Source of the DNA: Sipunculus nudus
Taxonomy: Eukaryota; Annelida; Sipuncula; Golfingiida; Sipunculidae
Direction of reading: 5' to 3'
NCBI GenBank assembly: GCA_026874595.1
Contig: CM049316.1
Coordinates: 67,730,676 to 67,794,675 of the forward strand
DNA length: 64,000 nt
Positions within the stretch are counted from its first letter, which is position 1. Every line of letters starts with the position of its first letter. A program made the translations under genes and the position numbers. Of the stretch, positions 58,207 through 64,000 are shown piece by piece. The notes below the pieces were generated by a model. That model was not told where the DNA came from. It searched no databases and worked only from the letters and a program-made list of their open reading frames with translations.

Positions 58207-58801
58207 ATCTAATCCACTAGGAAAATGTCACCGAAGATTTAAATACCACGACTACTAATATGTGCACACTTTTGACATAATATTACACAATTTTTATTTA
58301 AACAATCGGATGGTTGCGACTTTTCCTACATATTCACCCTTTTAGTGTCTTGCTGGATATTAAAATATTTCGTACATTTAGCAAATATATATCATTTATA
58401 CTGAAGTACAAGAAAGAGCAAGAACTATCATAGGACAAATACACATGATTATCTCAAATTCCCATTTGATTTATTTTATATATAGAGGCTAGGAGTCTGC
58501 CTTGGAATCGGTTTCTATAAAAGATTCGGACTAAGAGAAACTTGACTTGGACGCGAACCCCAAATAGCCGGACTAGGATTTGGATACGATCACCCTAGAC
58601 TCGGAATTGGGTAGTTTGGAACCGACTACGATGCTGCTAATTTATCGATATACCGATCGATTTCAGATAATCGAACCGATCATTGATGAGCCTAACACAA
58701 TCAATGAGAATATTGACTATATTATAACTTTTATTAATTTCGCGGAAACGAATCGATATAAAAAATTAAATATAATATTGAATTTATAAAGTAATGAACT
58801 G

Positions 58802-58805
<4 letters not shown>

Positions 58806-58855
<50 letters not shown>
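58806..58855 (+). repeat. (AT)25 microsatellite
   Basis: About 50 bp of AT. Confidence 0.95.
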
Positions 58856-58857
<2 letters not shown>

Positions 58858-59083
58858 TTTCAAGCGTATATGTGCGTATATGCTTGATAAATAGCAATGT
58901 TTCCATGTAGGCGTATAGTGCTAGCACCAGATCGGCCCTCTGACATTATGGCCAGATCACTGGCTTAGGGGGTCATATAACCGAGTCGTGTTTGTCACGG
59001 CTAGCGTAGCGCGTACATGCGTAAACCGGCGGAAGTATATCGAGCAGTGTATGCAGCAGATCTTTGTGGAAATGATGGTGGAG

Positions 59084-59097
59084 TGACGTCGACGTCA
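59084..59097. promoter_or_regulatory. Perfect palindrome TGACGTCGACGTCA (two overlapping CRE-like sites)
   Basis: The 14-bp palindrome contains two overlapping CRE-type octamers, each one base from TGACGTCA. No gene start is visible nearby, so regulatory function is only a possibility. Confidence 0.3.
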
Positions 59098-59567
59098 TTT
59101 TACCCCCGAATCCAAGAGTTCACGCAGACCGTATGCTCCCATTAAACTTTTCACGCATATACGCGCAACGGACGTACACAATGAAACACCAAAGCTACAA
59201 AATCATATATAAGCGATTTTCAAGAATATTTGCATATATACGCGCACATGAAAATACAGTTTTACACTATATCGGAAGGTAAATATTGAATTAAGGAGCG
59301 GTAGAGTCTAATTATTACTTATTACTAATCCAGAATTAGGTAAAGAAGTGGTCCAGTCCATTAAGCAATTGCGAAAATCCTAGAAAAGTACTTAATTCAG
59401 GGATGGGGTCCGGGTCGGAAAAAAATGGTTTGAACTCCTTAATTTAAAAGATTACAGCCGCTGAATAAGGTAGGCTCCAGACCCCTTAGACCAATGACCC
59501 ACCAAATTACCCAGCTTCCTATAACTTAAGGAATCATCTTGGGGATGTGAGACATCCAACCCAAGAA

Positions 59568-59745
59568 ATGCATCTGTGACCACTTGTGGTCAGCCACTCC
59601 CGCCAGCTGGCCGACAGTTTAACGCCGGTGGTCCTTCAAGACCCACAGATTCATAACAAGGGATCTGCCTCAACAGTCGATTTCCGAACCTTGTCCACGT
59701 GATCTGCTCCAGCACGGTGGGAGTGCCTGGGTCTGTGTATAAGTC
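59568..59745 (+). repeat. Dispersed repeat D, copy 2
   Basis: CATCTGTGACCACTTGTGGT, CGCCAGCTGG, GTTTAACGCCGGTGGTCC and TTCCGAACCTTGTCCACGTG are collinear with copy 1. Confidence 0.55.
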
Positions 59746-59989
59746 ACGCGTCATTTCCTAATCTAGCAAATCGCGAGATGGGTCAGACCCATTTACTGGT
59801 CCTCGCATTGTGCTCTTATAATAGCTTGCACCCTTCCGCCAGATGTCGTTTCAACCCAAAACTTCAAGCTTTTCCTGTTAGGCAGTGATTGACGATTTTG
59901 TTAGATTTGAAGGAAACACTTTCTGTGTACTTTTCACATGCGTGTGCTAACAAAATATTACTTATTCAGAGAAGTCCCTACCACCAAAA

Positions 59990-60125
59990 AAAAAAAAAAC
60001 CCCGGGGGATCCAGGGGTTCACTATCACCTTTTTTTCGCAGCCGCCGCAACCTTTTAGAGGTTCAGACCAATTTGTACGGATTGGACTCCCTCTTTCCGG
60101 ACCTTGGGACCTATTTAGGTGTTTT
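59990..60125 (+). repeat. Dispersed repeat related to 38588-38785
   Basis: GGGGGATCCAGGGGTTCA, AGACCAATTTGTACGG, ATTGGACTCCCTCTTTCCGG and ACCTATTTAGG match the intronic copy. Confidence 0.4.
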
Positions 60126-61680
60126 AGGGATTAAACGATGTATTTAAGGTAGGAATGCACTCAAAGTAAGGAATAGTGTGTTTTGTAAGCACTAAAAATG
60201 ATGTATTTAAAAGCGGAACCACTAAAAGTAAGGAAAAAGAGTTCAATTGTTGCAATCTTGACGGAAGGCCTGTCAAATTCTCCATACAGACGGTCTATCT
60301 ATGAATGTCGAGGATTAACATTCATTCACACAGCAGACTTTTAAACAAAAGGAGTGTAACTTTAAAAAAAGTAAATGGAGCAAATATGCTTCGACAACCT
60401 CCATGCCAAATATAACCAACAGAAGGTATTTGTCCATTAAACATACTTTATATATTGATAAAACTGTGGATCTATTTTGCGGTGTAATATCCGTGACGCG
60501 GTATTGTAAATATAAACATAAACTGATGCACGTGCTACCTTGGACAGTTTACGTGATACATCTGTTTCAAGAATTGTTGAAGATGTAAATGCACGGTGAT
60601 CGTGCAGCGACACTTGTTTATTACCTGGATGAATTGGAAGATTAACCATTTTTTGCTAACTGACAAGAAATGAATGCCAAGGGATCGAGAGTCACATGTT
60701 TTTCACATTTACTGACCATTCAGGTGGGTTAGTGTCTGGGTCAAATGTCGGGCCAAACATGCTTAATCCGTCACTGACAGCAGTGCCAATTTTGATCTAA
60801 GTTTTGTTGATTATTTCATCACTCGGCGTACAGTTGAGTGATGTGTTTTTCTTTAAATTCAAATACCAATTGATTGTGTTCATTCTTAGCCCCTTTTCAA
60901 ATAATGTACCCTCTTTGAGCAAAATAATCATTACATACTAGTAGTCCTTAATCCTGCGCTGGATGTCGACGCAGGCATTCCGTTCCTTGCCGAAGGCAGT
61001 TTGGCTGTTTTCGGTGGTAACCTCAACTCAATTAAAAAAAAAACCCGAAAAAATCACTCAAAATGATGTGTCCATTAAAAATGATTTATTCTCATATCAC
61101 CGAGGTCACTGCGTGAACAATGATCTTAAAAATGAGGTGTCATAAGCAATGCGGTTTCAAAGATTATTGAGGACAAAAGTGGACCAACTTCCTTTTATAT
61201 TAGATAGATAAAATCTTATTCTCGGAATAGCAGTTTTGACGATAGACTGGCCAAGTCGATGCAATGGTTAAAACATAATTACTCCTACTAACAGAGACAT
61301 AAAAATTACTTTGTTGTGTAGCAAAGCTTAGAATAGGTACTGCCACCTCGCGGCAAATTTTATACCTAAAGTGCGGCTCTCTGGCCGACTATTAACGACA
61401 GGTAAACTCCATCGGGACGGTAAGTGCCACACATCACCGCCTCGCTGAACTTAGGTCTTTTCCAGTGACATCAGCAGTAATTAATGGTCTTTCCCAGAAT
61501 CTTTTTCAAACTAACATGGTTCATTCAGTAATCGCCTAATGCTGGCTTCCAGTTGGCTTCTAATATTCAAATTTAATCAGTCTTAATATTTTTAGGCGTT
61601 AGCCTATAGTGAGTTTGGTGAAAATTTCAGCACTATAATTAACCCTCAGCCTGGGGCTATATCCCACTTAGGCGACTTTA
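60126..61680. other. Intergenic, nothing recognised
   Basis: Several 60-80-codon open frames exist on both strands (for example 60403-60649) but none has recognisable domains or splice context. Confidence 0.55.
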
Positions 61681-61689
61681 GAGGGGACT

Positions 61690-62225
61690 GCTGGCGATCG
61701 TCATAGTCGTGGCAGGTCGCCGAAAGACAGGCGACAGAACCCCCGCTACGACAAGCTACAACAGGTTGATGCCTATGAGACGCCAAGCTACGCCAAGCTG
61801 CCGACAACCGGCGTCACGATTGCCGTGACTAAGGACATTCACCTACGACAACCTTCGACAACATCTACGACAACTTACGACCACACTGAAGACAACCTAC
61901 GACACCAGAATTCATGCCATGTCCACCCGCGACAAGCTTCGACGACTCTCCAACCTGTACTATGTGAGGAGCCAGGGACAAGGTTGGACCCTGTATCAAG
62001 TAACGGCAGTCCACGACAGCACCTACGACAACCCACGTCAACGTCAACCTACGACAACCCACGTCACGACAACCTACGACAACCCACGTCACCCACAACC
62101 TACGACAACCCACGTCACCCACAACCTACGACAACCCACGTCACCCACAACCTACGACAACCCACGTCACCTGGCGACAGCCTACGAGAGCCCCTACGCC
62201 AGTAGAAGACAGGCTACGCTCACTG
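61690..62225 (+). repeat. CTACGACAAC-rich region with 26-bp minisatellite
   Basis: Degenerate CTACGACAA / CGCCAAGCTACG repeats lead into about five units of CACGTCACCCACAACC plus TACGACAACC (26 bp, core about 62030-62172). Since 26 is not a multiple of 3, all forward frames are open and give Thr/Pro/Arg-rich peptides. I treat the open frames 61825-62205 and 61919-62254 as repeat by-products. Confidence 0.75.
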
Positions 62226-62891
62226 GCGTCAAACAAGCTGTCGCCTTAGAATAATGAACATGTTGAAAATCCAGCGGCGCCAGGATAGAGGCCAAAATTC
62301 TTTGGGCGTTTTGCCTGTTGGCAACTCGGCAGTGGCTTAGGGAACCAATATACGGATTCACAAAAATGCTGCTAGCTGCTCCTGTCGTCTCGGCAGAGGG
62401 ACCTGCATGGGCCTATCGTTACAAAATCGTTGCGATAGTGTCTACAATGCACTTACATTTGGCCAATGGGAATGTTCGTACAGCAGAAATACATCATATT
62501 ACACGAAGGTCCATGTATGATACTACCTGAATACATGATATCAATTTTACCAAGCGGGTTGAGCTTTCTATTGCCTATTGGACTGCTGTAGGCCTCCTCA
62601 TAGCAACGATGCCATTCAAATAAGACGTGACGGCCATATATGCAAATACAAAGGAATCGTCAGCTAGGTCTTCAAAGAGCCTTGTGACGCCCTAATATGC
62701 AAAATCAGGGATTCATCATACGGACTTTACAGAGCTTTAGCGATAAGAGTTGGCACTCATTTACGTCTATCGGTACATGTGATCACGTTTTATTTTACGC
62801 ATTTTAGTAAAGTTAGTAAATGTAAATAATAAAGCCTACACACGTAGGGACAGTATGAAGATTACATTGCTCCTCCCCTGTAGCTAAAAAG
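62226..62891. other. Intergenic, nothing recognised
   Basis: No coding signal or repeat family identified; one 70-codon open frame (62318-62530) has no known features. Confidence 0.5.
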
Positions 62892-62918
62892 TGTGCGTGT
62901 GTGTGGGGGGGGGGGGGG
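62892..62918 (+). repeat. (GT)n-G14 compound tract
   Basis: GTGTGCGTGTGTGTG is followed by a 14-G run and then GAGGGAGGG; it could fold as a G-quadruplex. Confidence 0.85.
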
Positions 62919-62977
62919 AGGGAGGGTTTTCACCCTCATCTCCCGCTGTATTGACGCCACTGGAGGTAAAGTGGCTG

Positions 62978-63390
62978 GCATTTTTTTCCGCGGGGGTTTC
63001 AAATTCGTGAAGTCCGAGAAAGTAATATATCGCGAGAAAAAAAAACACCGTGAAAAAGAGGCCCCACCGTTAAAGGCAAGTCGAAAAGCAAAATATTGAT
63101 TTTATAAATAATAATTGATGCTGTACGTTATCGTTAATCTAAATTAGGTGTTGTAAAAAATCTGATCTTTTAAATCATCTGCCAACATTGAACAATTAAA
63201 TCTAACGTTCGATATCAACTGGATCCTTGTTCAAATTTAACAATTTTGTGCACACAAAGTGAGGGATATAATCTGTGTCGGTTATTGTATGGTGAGACCG
63301 CGAAAGGTGAATCACCGCGAAACAACGAAAAGGTGAAAATCGCGAAATGTTAACCTCGCGAATATGAAGCCAAACACAAACAGGGTCTAC
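62978..63390 (+). repeat. Dispersed fold-back repeat, second copy
   Basis: It contains GTTTCAAATTCGTGAAGTCC, TATATCGCGAGAAAAAAA, AAGGCAAGTCGAAAAGCAAA, GAAAATCGCGAAATGTTAAC and CTCGCGAATATGAAGCCAAA, matching the order in 49790-50165. Confidence 0.55.
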
Positions 63391-64000
63391 AGGGTATTTA
63401 TAATCATACGTCTCCGATTTGCATTATTGCAAAATACGTCTGCGCTAAGTTCAAAAAGGCTGCTTTAAATAAAACAATGGCGATGGGAAAATGAAACGGC
63501 CTGTGACTGTACAAGGACGTGGTATTTAACTATTCATTCAGATTTTTCTCTCGAACAAGGTAAGCCGCCCTGATCCCCCCAGCATTGCACGTACAAGTCC
63601 GTTGAAGTATGCCGAAATCTGTAAGAATGCACCCCTACGACCTGTGGAGCACAGACACACGTGCTGTGGACTTGGATTTTAAATGCCACGGGCCAATGTT
63701 TTTATATTTGATGGATTGATTGTTGCACCGGTTTTCATGTTTCTACTCTCATTATCCGACTTACACACCGTAGTACGCATGGCGAAAACAGATGCACCAA
63801 AGTTCATTCTCTGACAGTCACCCTGGCTCAGGAAATCAGAGCAAATCTCTAAGATGCTCCCCATCACGCCACCTGTTCCAAAATACATGAATCACGTGAT
63901 ACTGATTCCAGGTGCATGCTGGGAAAACGGAAATGTTCCTCTCGTCTGCGAATTGCCTGATTTTTGTACCTGCTGTGATCAGTTTACACGAATGTATAAC
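63391..64000. other. Intergenic end of window, nothing recognised
   Basis: No recognisable exon; the small minus-strand open frame 63679-63888 lacks supporting features. Confidence 0.5.

Noticed and set aside
61825-62254. Overlapping plus-strand open frames with TYDNPRH/PTTTHVT peptides
   Set aside because: Produced by 26-bp units in all forward frames at once; treated as repeat.
1-64000. CRISPR arrays, operons, rRNA genes, canonical tRNA genes
   Set aside because: None seen; spliced housekeeping genes show this is eukaryotic nuclear DNA, and tRNA-like boxes belong to SINEs.

Overview
This is animal nuclear DNA: AT-rich, with long GT-AG introns and dense non-autonomous repeats. The repeat set (pearl-like modular elements, fold-back MITEs, tRNA-derived SINEs) and the proteins suggest a marine invertebrate, most likely a bivalve mollusc. 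That is inference, because no diagnostic sequence is present.

Two housekeeping genes fill the first 44 kb, head to head. On the minus strand lies the 5' part of SF3B3 (splicing factor 3b subunit 3). A non-coding first exon ends at 16628, and 12 coding exons run from 14358 down to 1571, giving the first 467 codons; the rest lies beyond position 1. On the plus strand lies a complete COG4 (conserved oligomeric Golgi complex subunit 4): 21 coding exons, 16690 to 43695, 760 residues with every splice junction in frame. The same divergent pair exists in vertebrates. The two first exons here leave at most about 61 bp for a shared bidirectional promoter, and the COG4 start codon sits in a YY1/TISU-like motif.

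The most interesting hidden signal is a 67-71 nt element repeated four times, once in each of four SF3B3 introns, always in the sense direction. It has the layout of a box C/D snoRNA: closing stem, C-like box, internal CTGA, invariant 10-nt guide, then D box CTGA. The guide is complementary to a conserved stretch of 28S rRNA. Introns of vertebrate SF3B3 also host C/D snoRNAs (SNORD111 family).

The introns carry many mobile-element remnants. Two pearl-like elements share both ends but have different tandem cores (10334-12593 and, inverted, 18233-21686). An antisense solo LTR with an ATAT target duplication lies at 28984-29793. There are also several TIR or fold-back MITE families and SINE copies.

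From about 45.8 kb to the end I see no recognisable gene. This part holds AT, GT/poly-G and TTTA microsatellites, a 1-kb 28-bp minisatellite (54935-55975), a 26-bp minisatellite near 62.1 kb, repeat copies, and one weak two-exon candidate on the minus strand (50337-50742).
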